Below, piece after piece: positions 1 to 6,587 of a stretch of DNA of 9,676 nucleotides. Origin of the DNA: Cellvibrionales bacterium UBA2618 (GTDB lineage: Bacteria > Pseudomonadota > Gammaproteobacteria > Pseudomonadales > Porticoccaceae); NCBI GenBank assembly GCA_002339165.1, contig DDJS01000066.1:457-10132 (forward strand), in the 5' to 3' direction. Every line of letters begins with the position of its first letter. Position 1 is the stretch's first letter. The notes below the pieces were generated by a model, which saw only the letters and a program-made list of their open reading frames with translations, had not been told where the DNA came from and made no database searches. The position numbers and the translations under genes were made by a program.

Positions 1-166
1 CGAACCATCGGCGGTCTGCTCTCTGCGGCACTTTCCGTAGGCTTTCGCCCCCCAGGCGTTACCTGGCACTCTTCCCTGCGGAGCCCGGACTTTCCTCTGC
101 ACCAAACCCGACAACACACAAGTGAATTATCGAGAAAACGGCACAGCGACTGCCTAGTCAACTCGC
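1..166 (-). ncRNA. rnpB: RNase P RNA, 5' portion (cut by left window edge)
   Basis: This is the catalytic RNA of ribonuclease P, which removes 5' leaders from precursor tRNAs. Read on the minus strand, three blocks match the bacterial type A RNA closely: the universally conserved GAGGAAAGTCCGGGCTCC block (80-97), the GCCAGGTAACGCCTGG hairpin (52-67), and CAGAGAGCAGACCGCCGATGG-like sequence (5-25). The segment GACTAGGCAGTCGC near the 5' end lines up with GACCAGACAGTCGC of the E. coli RNA, which puts the mature 5' end at about 165-166, as does the promoter position. Only about 166 bases are present, so the 3' half (specificity and terminal pairing regions) lies left of the window. It lies downstream of purL and the small DUF5062-like gene on the same strand, but has its own promoter. 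Identification is secure; the exact 5' end is good to a base or two. Confidence 0.96.
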
Positions 167-171
167 TGATA

Positions 172-203
172 AGTTTAGCACAAATCGCCCTACTGATTGC
201 CAA
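172..203 (-). promoter_or_regulatory. rnpB promoter, extended -10 type
   Basis: On the minus strand there is TGCTAAACT, an extended -10 (TGn followed by TAAACT at 172-177), six bases before the expected first base of RNase P RNA at 165-166. A TTGGCA at 198-203 resembles a -35 box, but it is 20 bases from the -10, so the extended -10 probably does most of the work. The agreement between promoter position and the conserved RNA 5' end supports the call. No terminator is visible between the preceding gene's stop (226) and this promoter. Confidence 0.6.
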
Positions 204-225
204 CCGCGCGCACGTAGAGTCATAA

Positions 226-486
226 CTATTCTTTGAGTGGATGATTGTCGGGCAGTTTTTTGTTTACCCACAATGCTAATTTATGGCGCATTGATGGATC
301 GCTTATTTGATCTTTAGCCAGCGGTTGTATCAGCTTGTCTTCGACCAGCACACGATACAAGAACTCCACCTTAAGCTTTGCGCCATCGTGACTTTCAAGT
401 TCACCATAGCCACGCTTATTGGCGTATACCGCACCGATTTGTAGTGCTTTTTTTAACAACTGCGCTTCATTTTGCAGCTTGCCCAT
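226..486 (-). CDS. small DUF5062-like protein, co-transcribed with purL
   Basis: A small acidic/basic soluble protein of unknown function, 86 residues from the preferred start. The sequence (LQNEAQLLKKALQIG near the N-terminus, YANKRGYG, then LYRVLVEDKLIQPLA and a C-terminal RHKLALWVNKKLP) resembles from memory the DUF5062 family of roughly 85-90 residues in Vibrio, Shewanella and relatives. I could not search, so the family name is tentative. No signal peptide, membrane segment or cysteine is visible, which suggests a cytoplasmic helical protein. Two ATG codons are in frame, at 490-492 and 484-486. The Shine-Dalgarno GGAGG (496-500) is only 3 bases from the first but 9 from the second, so the second is preferred. 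The gene begins 24 bases after the purL stop on the same strand, implying a shared message; that does not prove a purine-related role. Confidence 0.8.
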   Translation of the reverse strand: MGKLQNEAQLLKKALQIGAVYANKRGYGELESHDGAKLKVEFLYRVLVEDKLIQPLAKDQISDPSMRHKLALWVNKKLPDNHPLKE

Positions 487-495
487 GCCCATACA

Positions 496-500
496 CCTCC
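496..500 (-). promoter_or_regulatory. Shine-Dalgarno site deciding the start of the DUF5062-like gene
   Basis: GGAGG on the minus strand, within the 24 bases between the purL stop and the next gene. It is 3 bases before the ATG at 490-492 and 9 bases before the ATG at 484-486, which favours the second. The strong site implies the gene is translated on its own ribosome loading rather than only by coupling to purL. Confidence 0.7.
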
Positions 501-510
501 ACTTTTTACC

Positions 511-3500
511 CTATCCAACAAATTTCCGGGCGTTATAAAATAACCGCATCCAGCCGCCATCCTCACCCCAATCTCCGGGATGCCAGGAATTCAGTACCGT
601 TCTAAATACCCGTTCTGGGTGAGGCATCATCAAGGTAACCCGACCATCGCGACTACTGATTCCAGTGATGCCGTTCGGCGAGCCATTCGGATTAGCCGGA
701 TAATTCAGCGCCGTATGTAATTGATTGTCTATATAACGCATGCCAACCAATCCCGCAGCCTCTAATTGCTCTGCGCCCTGCGGTGCTGCAAACGCGGCCC
801 GACCCTCACCATGAGAGATAGCGATAGGCAAGTGAGATCCATGCATACCGCGCAGCAATACCGAGGGCCCAGGTTCGACCTTGACCAGTGAAAATCGCGC
901 TTCGAACTGCTCCGAAAGATTGCGTTCAAACCGTGGCCATAGATCTGCACCGGGGATCAATCCAGCCAATTGCGAGAGCATCTGGCAGCCGTTGCAAACA
1001 CCCAGCGTAAAGGTCTCAGGACGCGCAAAGAACTGCTCGAATTGATCGCGCACACGGTGATTAAAAAGAATCGTCTTAGCCCAGCCTTGACCGGCACCCA
1101 GCACATCGCCATAGGAAAAACCGCCACATGCCACCAAGCCGACAAAATCGGCCAACTGAGAGCGGCCAGTCAGCAGATCACTCATATGCACGTCTACCGC
1201 AGCGAATTTAGCGCGATCGAAGGCTGCCGCCATTTCCACCTGACTATTGACGCCCTGCTCGCGCAGTATCGCCACTCGCGGGCGAACACCAATATTTAGC
1301 ATCGGTGCCGAGAGCGTCTCGCGCGGATTAAACGTGAGTTGCACCGACAAGCCAGGATCGACGGTATTGAGGCTGGCAAATTCACGCTCCGCGCACTCGC
1401 TGTTGTCACGCAACGCGGTAATTCGGTACGACGTTTCGGTCCAGACACGCTGCAAATCAACGCGAGTCCGGCAAAAGATTTGCTCGCCGGCACGATCGAT
1501 CCTCACTCGATCGTCCGCATTCAGGCTTCCGATATCGCAACAGGCCACATCGACATCCGCGAAACGCTCAACAACCGCCGCACTGACCTCCGCGCGCACC
1601 TGAATAACAGCACCCAATTCTTCATTAAATAGTGCCGCCAACGGATCTTCCCCGAGAGCGCTAATATCAACATCAACGCCAACATGCCCAGCGAACGACA
1701 TCTCCGCGAGCGTGGCCGCTAAACCGCCGTCCGAGCGATCGTGGTACGCCAGTATGTCGCCCGCGCCGCTCAGCGCCTGCAGCGTAGCGAAAAAACTGCT
1801 CAACACCTGCGGGTCGTCAACATCGGGCACCCGGTCGCCGAGTTGCCGATTAATTTGAGCGAGAATAGAACCACCCAAGCGATTGGCACCAGCGCCGAGA
1901 TCGAGTAGTAACAATCTAGTTTCACCGGCATCTGTTCGTAATTGCGGCGTCAGCGTTGCCCCAACATCGACCACTGGACTAAAGGCAGTGATAATTAGCG
2001 ATAGCGGCGATGTCACGACTTTGTCCTGATCACCATCGCGCCAAGCGGTGCGCATCGACATTGAATCCTTGCCGACCGGCACGCAGATTCCCAATGCTGG
2101 ACACAACTCCATACCCACTGCCTCCACCGTGCGGTAGAGCTTTTCGTCTTCTCCGGGCGACCCGGCAGCACTCATCCAATTTGCCGACAACCGCACGTCA
2201 GCCAATTTGGCAATGCGTGCGGCGGCGATATTGGTAATCGCTTCACCAATCGCCATGCGACCCGACGCTGGCGCATCCAAAAGCGCCAGCGGAGAGCGCT
2301 CACCCATCGCCATCGCCTCGCCAGCATTGCTGTCATAGGTCACCGTGGTCACGGCACAGTCGGCCACCGGCACTTGCCAGGGACCGACCATTTGATCGCG
2401 TGCCACCATACCGCCCACCGTGCGATCGCCGATGGTTATTAAAAACTGTTTACTGGCCACCGTGGGATGCCGCAAAACCTGCAGATAACTCGATTCCAGA
2501 TCCAACTCTCGGGTATCAAAGGCGTGGCGGGCCTCCGGCAGACGGTTGGCGATGCGATGCATCTTGGGTGCCTTACCAAACAGTACCGACATCGGCAGAT
2601 CCACCGGGCGATCGCCAAAATGTCCATCATCGAGGCGCACCTCAAGCGCCGCGGTGGCCTCACCGACTACCGCAAACGGACAGCGCTCGCGAGCGCAGAT
2701 CGCCTCGAACTGCTCGAGATTGGTATCGTCGATAGCCAGTACATAGCGCTCCTGCGCCTCGTTGCACCATATTTCAAGCGGCGACATACCGGGTTCGACG
2801 CTCGGCACGCGGCGCAAATCAAAGTGCCCGCCGGTGCCGCCATCCTTAACCAATTCGGGCAGTGCATTGGACAGCCCGCCGGCGCCGACATCATGAATAA
2901 AGGCTATCGGATTGGCATCGCCCAACTGCCAGCACCGGTCTATTACTTCCTGACACCGGCGTTCAATTTCTGGATTCTGTCGCTGTACTGAGGCGAAATC
3001 CAAATCCTCCGAACTGCTGCCAGTTGCCATAGAGGATGCGGCGCCGCCGCCAAGACCGATTAACATCGCCGGCCCACCGAGCACGACGAGACGAGCTCCG
3101 GGCTGGAAAGTTGGCTTGTCGACATGCTGTTGACAAATATTACCGTAACCACCAGCAATCATAATCGGCTTGTGATAGCCCCTACGTTGGCCGTTTTGAT
3201 CCATCTCAAAGCTTCTAAAGTAACCACAAATATTCGGCCGACCGAATTCGTTGTTAAATGCCGCCCCGCCAATCGGCCCCTCCAGCATAATATCCAGCGC
3301 CGAGACAATCCGCTCCGGCTTGCCATAATACTCCTCCCATGGCTGCGCATAATCGGGAATATGCAGGTTTGAAACACTAAATCCGACCAACCCAACCTTG
3401 GGTTTTGAGCCTCGACCAACGGCACCTTCATCGCGAATCTCACCCCCCGAACCAGTGCCAGCGCCGGCAAAAGGCGCTATTGCCGTGGGGTGGTTATGGG

Positions 3501-4395
3501 TTTCAACTTTCATCAGCATATGCACCGGCTCCCGCTGATAGCGATACTCTCGGCTATCGGGATCGGGAGAGAAACGCCCGCCATCGGAACCACAAATCAC
3601 TGCGGCGTTGTCCGAGTAGGCAGACAATACGCCTGCACCGTTCATTTGATGGGTATAGCGAATCATATCAAACAGGGATCGCTGCTGCTCGGTGCCATCG
3701 ACCGTCCACGAGGCGTTAAATATCTTGTGGCGACAGTGTTCAGAATTGGCTTGGGCAAACATCATCAACTCGGTATCCGTGGGATTTCTCCGCAAACCCA
3801 CAAAGGCCTCGACTAAATAATCAATTTCGTCGTCGGCAAGGGCCAAACCAAGGTCGATATTCGCCTGCCCGAGCGCCTCTGCGCCGCCATCCAACACATC
3901 GATATGGGTGAGCGGCCGCGGTTTTTGATGAGAGAAAAGCGCCGCCGCATCCTCGGTATTATCGAGTATCGTCTCAACCATGCGATCGTGCAATAGATCC
4001 TCTATTTGTCCGCGCTGGGCGGCGTCAGATGCACCGGGCCCGGCAAGCCTAAAGGCCACGCCACGCTCTATGCGCTGAATCTGCTTAAGGCCGCAGTTAT
4101 GGGCAATATCGGTGGCTTTGCTCGACCACGGCGAAATCGTGCCAACTCTCGGCACGACTAAAAAGAGTTCGCTACCAGAGGTCTCTAGGTCGCTCTCTAG
4201 ACCACTCTCAGGCCCACAGGTTAGTAGGGACTCCAAGACCTCCCGCGCGCCTTGATCGAGAGGTTCTCGAGCTTCAATAAAGTATATATAACGGGCATCG
4301 ACTGCATCCACGCCACACTTCGCGGCGTGTAAACGCGCCAAAAGTCGACTGCAACGAAACGCAGAAAAACAGGGTTCACCGGACAGGATCATCAT
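511..4395 (-). CDS. purL: phosphoribosylformylglycinamidine synthase (FGAM synthase), long single-chain form
   Basis: PurL makes formylglycinamidine ribonucleotide from formylglycinamide ribonucleotide, glutamine and ATP, the fourth step of de novo purine synthesis, in the cytoplasm. This is the fused proteobacterial form: an N-terminal PurS-like region, two AIRS-type ATP-binding halves (motifs FAQANSEHCRHKIFNA, VETHNHPTAI, GSGGEIRDEG, FNNEFGRP, then YHDRSDGGL and LFNEELGAV) and a C-terminal class I glutamine amidotransferase. In the last, LGVCNGCQM holds the catalytic cysteine (residue 1134, codon 994-996) and PHPER holds the His and Glu partners. The open frame extends to a GTG at 4431, but similarity to E. 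coli PurL (MMEILRGSPALSAF) begins at the paired ATG codons at 4390-4395 (MMILSGEPCFSAF). From 4395 the protein is 1294 residues versus 1295 in E. coli, and the active cysteine is 1134 versus 1135. All key residues seen are present. It probably leads a transcript that includes the DUF5062-like gene. Confidence 0.97.
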   Translation of the reverse strand: MMILSGEPCFSAFRCSRLLARLHAAKCGVDAVDARYIYFIEAREPLDQGAREVLESLLTCGPESGLESDLETSGSELFLVVPRVGTISPWSSKATDIAHNCGLKQIQRIERGVAFRLAGPGASDAAQRGQIEDLLHDRMVETILDNTEDAAALFSHQKPRPLTHIDVLDGGAEALGQANIDLGLALADDEIDYLVEAFVGLRRNPTDTELMMFAQANSEHCRHKIFNASWTVDGTEQQRSLFDMIRYTHQMNGAGVLSAYSDNAAVICGSDGGRFSPDPDSREYRYQREPVHMLMKVETHNHPTAIAPFAGAGTGSGGEIRDEGAVGRGSKPKVGLVGFSVSNLHIPDYAQPWEEYYGKPERIVSALDIMLEGPIGGAAFNNEFGRPNICGYFRSFEMDQNGQRRGYHKPIMIAGGYGNICQQHVDKPTFQPGARLVVLGGPAMLIGLGGGAASSMATGSSSEDLDFASVQRQNPEIERRCQEVIDRCWQLGDANPIAFIHDVGAGGLSNALPELVKDGGTGGHFDLRRVPSVEPGMSPLEIWCNEAQERYVLAIDDTNLEQFEAICARERCPFAVVGEATAALEVRLDDGHFGDRPVDLPMSVLFGKAPKMHRIANRLPEARHAFDTRELDLESSYLQVLRHPTVASKQFLITIGDRTVGGMVARDQMVGPWQVPVADCAVTTVTYDSNAGEAMAMGERSPLALLDAPASGRMAIGEAITNIAAARIAKLADVRLSANWMSAAGSPGEDEKLYRTVEAVGMELCPALGICVPVGKDSMSMRTAWRDGDQDKVVTSPLSLIITAFSPVVDVGATLTPQLRTDAGETRLLLLDLGAGANRLGGSILAQINRQLGDRVPDVDDPQVLSSFFATLQALSGAGDILAYHDRSDGGLAATLAEMSFAGHVGVDVDISALGEDPLAALFNEELGAVIQVRAEVSAAVVERFADVDVACCDIGSLNADDRVRIDRAGEQIFCRTRVDLQRVWTETSYRITALRDNSECAEREFASLNTVDPGLSVQLTFNPRETLSAPMLNIGVRPRVAILREQGVNSQVEMAAAFDRAKFAAVDVHMSDLLTGRSQLADFVGLVACGGFSYGDVLGAGQGWAKTILFNHRVRDQFEQFFARPETFTLGVCNGCQMLSQLAGLIPGADLWPRFERNLSEQFEARFSLVKVEPGPSVLLRGMHGSHLPIAISHGEGRAAFAAPQGAEQLEAAGLVGMRYIDNQLHTALNYPANPNGSPNGITGISSRDGRVTLMMPHPERVFRTVLNSWHPGDWGEDGGWMRLFYNARKFVG

Positions 4396-4432
4396 ACTGT
4401 GGAGGCTCTCGAACATCACTATAATCGGCACT

Positions 4433-4438
4433 ATTCTA
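4433..4438 (-). promoter_or_regulatory. candidate purL -10 box
   Basis: TAGAAT on the minus strand fits a sigma-70 -10 box and would start RNA near 4426, giving a leader of about 30 bases before the ATG at 4395. That start point would lie inside the GTG-initiated extension beginning at 4431, which independently argues against the longer reading frame. No good -35 lies 16-18 bases upstream; the nearest TTGAAT (4463-4468) is too far away at 24 bases. I see no PurR-like operator of the E. coli type. Confidence 0.35.
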
Positions 4439-4465
4439 GCCGAAAAAGCCGTTCTCGGGCAGATT

Positions 4466-4488
4466 CAATTGACGAAATTGGCTATAAT
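4466..4488 (+). promoter_or_regulatory. candidate mltF promoter with operator-like inverted repeat
   Basis: A perfect TATAAT lies at 4483-4488, which would start RNA near 4495 and give a leader of about 62 bases before the mltF ATG. No convincing -35 is found at 17 bases (TTGACG at 4469-4474 is only 8 bases away). A TG at 4479-4480 lies one base from the extended -10 position. Immediately upstream is a perfect inverted repeat, CAATT-GACGA-AATTG (4466-4480), covering the spacer region where an activator or repressor could bind. No regulator can be named. Confidence 0.4.
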
Positions 4489-4496
4489 CGAGAGAA

Positions 4497-4510
4497 GCGT
4501 GGAGCCACGC
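4497..4510 (+). other. hairpin at the 5' end of the predicted mltF message
   Basis: GCGTGG-AG-CCACGC is a perfect inverted repeat of six bases. Sterically it would close as a five-pair GC-rich stem with a four-base loop. If transcription begins near 4495, the hairpin sits at the extreme 5' end of the mltF message, where such structures can protect mRNA from 5'-end-dependent decay. It is not a terminator, as no T-run follows. Confidence 0.4.
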
Positions 4511-4556
4511 CCTTGGTGGTGCTCTCAACGCTGGCATAGAGGAATACGAACTGATC

Positions 4557-6008
4557 ATGAGTGGGCTGCCGAAAACCGTTCGGAGACAGCGTAACCGTCT
4601 ACTTTTAGCGGGACTTGGCGGGCTATTGCTAGTCTACCTGACCAGTAGCCACCAAATCAGCGACCTCGAGCGCGTGCGCGAGCGCGGCAGCTTAGTGATG
4701 CTGACCATAGAGAGTCCGACCACCTACTTCCACGATGGTCGCGGTGAAAATGGTTTTGACTTTTTACTCGCCAAGGCGTTTGCCGACAGTCTCGGTGTCG
4801 AACTCGAGGTGGTGCCTAAATTAACTTTGCGCGGCCTATTCTTGTCGATTGGCGGTCTACGCGGTGATTTTGGCGCAGCAAATCTCGCTCAGACTGAATC
4901 GCGGCAGCGCTCGCTAGCCTTTTCCATCCCTTACTACCAAATGACTCAGCAGTTGATATACCGGATCGGCACGCAGCGCCCGCGCGACCTCAATCAACTC
5001 AGCGGAACCCTGGCAGTCATAAGCGACTCGGCGCATAGCGAGCTTTTGCAGAACCTGCAACGCAGCAACCCAGAACTGACCTGGTCCGAAACTGACCAGG
5101 CGACCATGGCCGATCTAATCAGGCGTGTGCACCATGGCGACGTCGATTATGCGGTGGTCGATTCGCTGGCCTACACGGTCAATCGCCACATCTACCAAAA
5201 AGCCGCCCTGGGCATGATTATCTCTGAACCGCAACCGATCGCCTGGGCTTTTGCCAACCATGGGGACGGTAGTTTGCTGACCGCGGCCAACCAATTTCTC
5301 GAGCATTTCATTTCCAGTGGTCAGCTCAACCAGCTAAAACTGCGGTTGTTCTCGCAGTCGAGCCATTTTTCGGTGGCAAATTCAAAACTTTTGGAGCTCA
5401 TGGTAAAGCGACGCCTGCCGGCCTATCGTCAGATGTTCGAACGCGCTGCAGTAGCCACCGCGTTCGATTGGCAACTGCTCGCCGCGGTGGGCTATCAAGA
5501 GTCGCACTGGAATCCGATTGCGCGGTCCCCAACCGGCGTCCGTGGGCTGATGATGCTAACCCGTAATACCGCACGAGAAATGCGCGTCGAGAACCGCCTC
5601 GATCCGCAACAGAGTATTACCGGCGGGAGTCGCTACTTGGCAAAACTAAAATCCCGTCTCCCCGACAGGATTATCGAGCCAGACCGCACCTGGCTGACGC
5701 TTGCCGCGTACAACATCGGCTACGGTCATATGGAGGACGCGCGAATTCTCGCTCAGCGCGACAAAAAGAACCCAGATAGCTGGGCAGACGTCCGCGCGCA
5801 ACTGCCTAAACTTGCAGATAAAAGCGTCTACCGCACGCTCAAATACGGCTATGCCCGCGGCGATGAAGCGGTGCGCTACGTCGACAATATCCGCTACTAC
5901 CAGAGCTATTTAAATTTACACTCGCTGTCAACACTGCGGAGAGCGCCGGTAGATCGAAAAAATTCGTGGCTGCGAAAGCGTCAGGTTCCGGCACCGGCGT
6001 CGCTCTAA
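4557..6008 (+). CDS. mltF: membrane-bound lytic murein transglycosylase F
   Basis: MltF cleaves the MurNAc-GlcNAc bond of peptidoglycan non-hydrolytically, leaving 1,6-anhydroMurNAc, and acts in the periplasm. The 483-residue protein (518 in E. coli) has a basic N-terminus, then a hydrophobic segment at about residues 15-30 with no lipobox cysteine, so it is a signal anchor or signal peptide rather than a lipoprotein. Residues about 38-265 form a solute-binding-protein type 3 module (VRERGSLVMLTI, GFDFLLAKAFADSLGVEL), the regulatory domain in this family. Residues about 295-450 form the SLT (lysozyme-like) domain: AAVGYQESHW carries the catalytic Glu315 (Glu314 in E. coli), followed by SPTGVRGLMMLT, AAYNIGYGHM and YGYARGDEAVRYVDNIR. 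The tail is shorter than E. coli's. A GAGG at 4539-4542 is 14 bases from the ATG, unusually far, so initiation may be weak. It is divergent from purL and convergent with tadA, an arrangement also found in E. coli. Confidence 0.95.
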   Translation: MSGLPKTVRRQRNRLLLAGLGGLLLVYLTSSHQISDLERVRERGSLVMLTIESPTTYFHDGRGENGFDFLLAKAFADSLGVELEVVPKLTLRGLFLSIGGLRGDFGAANLAQTESRQRSLAFSIPYYQMTQQLIYRIGTQRPRDLNQLSGTLAVISDSAHSELLQNLQRSNPELTWSETDQATMADLIRRVHHGDVDYAVVDSLAYTVNRHIYQKAALGMIISEPQPIAWAFANHGDGSLLTAANQFLEHFISSGQLNQLKLRLFSQSSHFSVANSKLLELMVKRRLPAYRQMFERAAVATAFDWQLLAAVGYQESHWNPIARSPTGVRGLMMLTRNTAREMRVENRLDPQQSITGGSRYLAKLKSRLPDRIIEPDRTWLTLAAYNIGYGHMEDARILAQRDKKNPDSWADVRAQLPKLADKSVYRTLKYGYARGDEAVRYVDNIRYYQSYLNLHSLSTLRRAPVDRKNSWLRKRQVPAPASL

Positions 6009-6038
6009 AAGCAATAAATTTGGCGACTTGGGCCGGAC

Positions 6039-6512
6039 CTAAGGCGTAGCGCCAGCGGCGCGCCTAGCGCGGAAAAACGTGCGCATTAAATGTCCGCAAT
6101 CGCGCTCTAAAACACCGCCGCGCCAATCGATGCGATGGTTATAATGGTCCATATCCAATAGCTGAAGTTGGCTCTGCAATGCCCCTGCTCGAGGTTCCAA
6201 AGCGCCAAAAACGACCCGCCGCACCCGCGCATGGAGCATCGCCCCAACGCACATAACACAAGGCTCTATGGTCACGTATAGATCGCACCCTGGCAGGCGG
6301 TAGTTGGCCTCGGCAAGCGCGCCGCGACGCAACGCCACCATCTCTGCATGGGCGCTTGGATCACAACTGCCGATCGGCTGATTATGTCCCTCGGCAATGA
6401 TCTGGCCGTCCTTCACCAGCACCGCCCCCACCGGCACCTCGCCCATCGCGGCGGCGCGCTCGGCCATCTCCAGCGCACGGCGCATAAAGACTTGATCGCT
6501 ATCAATGGCCAT
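6039..6512 (-). CDS. tadA: tRNA(adenosine34) deaminase
   Basis: TadA deaminates adenosine 34 of tRNA-Arg(ACG) to inosine so that one tRNA reads several arginine codons; it is usually essential. The 157-residue protein shows the zinc-dependent cytidine/deoxycytidylate deaminase signature: HAE (His55 binds zinc, Glu57 is the proton shuttle) and PCVMC (Cys85 and Cys88 bind zinc). Family markers EVPVGAVLV (25-33), NYRLPGCDLYVT and ARVRRVVFGA are present, as is the NHR of the C-terminal part. The length matches E. coli TadA (about 167). The ATG at 6510-6512 has GGGAG eight bases upstream, a good ribosome site. It converges on mltF with a 30-base gap and is divergent from epmB. The guanine deaminase branch of the superfamily is less likely, given the EPCVMCVGAM and LYVTIEP context. 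Confidence 0.96.
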   Translation of the reverse strand: MAIDSDQVFMRRALEMAERAAAMGEVPVGAVLVKDGQIIAEGHNQPIGSCDPSAHAEMVALRRGALAEANYRLPGCDLYVTIEPCVMCVGAMLHARVRRVVFGALEPRAGALQSQLQLLDMDHYNHRIDWRGGVLERDCGHLMRTFFRARRAAGATP

Positions 6513-6516
6513 GGTG

Positions 6517-6547
6517 TTGTCTCCCAGTATGCAAATTCATCTATACT
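6517..6547 (+). promoter_or_regulatory. candidate epmB promoter
   Basis: TATACT (6542-6547, five of six consensus bases) has TTGTCT (6517-6522) upstream at a 19-base spacing. RNA would begin near 6554, leaving about 22 bases before the epmB ATG. The -35 overlaps the ribosome-binding region of the divergent tadA gene, so the two promoters share DNA. Confidence 0.45.
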
Positions 6548-6559
6548 GCCCGCTTCGAC

Positions 6560-6587
6560 ATTATGGCAGCTAGCGATGCGCGATCAA
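6560..6587 (-). promoter_or_regulatory. candidate tadA promoter
   Basis: On the minus strand TTGATC (6582-6587) and CATAAT (6560-6565, five of six consensus bases) are separated by 16 bases. RNA would begin near 6553, giving a leader of about 40 bases before the tadA ATG. The -35 lies within the first codons of epmB. The start point falls almost exactly on that predicted for epmB, so the two divergent promoters overlap face to face and could compete. Confidence 0.45.

Larger units (their letters stand above)
4419..4490. repeat. 9-base direct repeat containing TATAAT in the purL/mltF intergenic region
   Basis: CTATAATCG occurs at 4419-4427 and again at 4482-4490, 63 bases apart (six helical turns). 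Each copy holds a perfect plus-strand TATAAT. The right copy is well placed as the mltF -10. The left copy overlaps the start region of the purL transcript. It could be coincidence in an AT-rich promoter region, or a paired protein-binding site serving both genes. Confidence 0.4.

Noticed and set aside
970..1632. Several overlapping plus-strand open frames antisense to the 3' part of purL
   Set aside because: They overlap one another in different frames and the purL amidotransferase region is fully intact on the other strand.
2467..2991. Open frame of 174 codons on the plus strand inside purL
   Set aside because: It lies wholly antisense to a well-conserved purL coding region, has no ribosome site I can see and no recognisable protein features; long antisense frames are expected in GC-rich genes.
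4431..4460. Weak hairpin followed by TTTTT on the minus strand upstream of purL
   Set aside because: The stem is three to four pairs, too weak for a terminator, and it lies in a promoter region between divergent genes.
6028..6042. Terminator between mltF and tadA (TTGGG-CCGGA-CCTAA)
   Set aside because: Only five pairs including a wobble, and no T-run on either strand.
6348..6575. Upstream extension of epmB by 76 codons
   Set aside because: The extension runs antisense through tadA and does not resemble any EpmB N-terminus; the ATG at 6576 aligns with the family.
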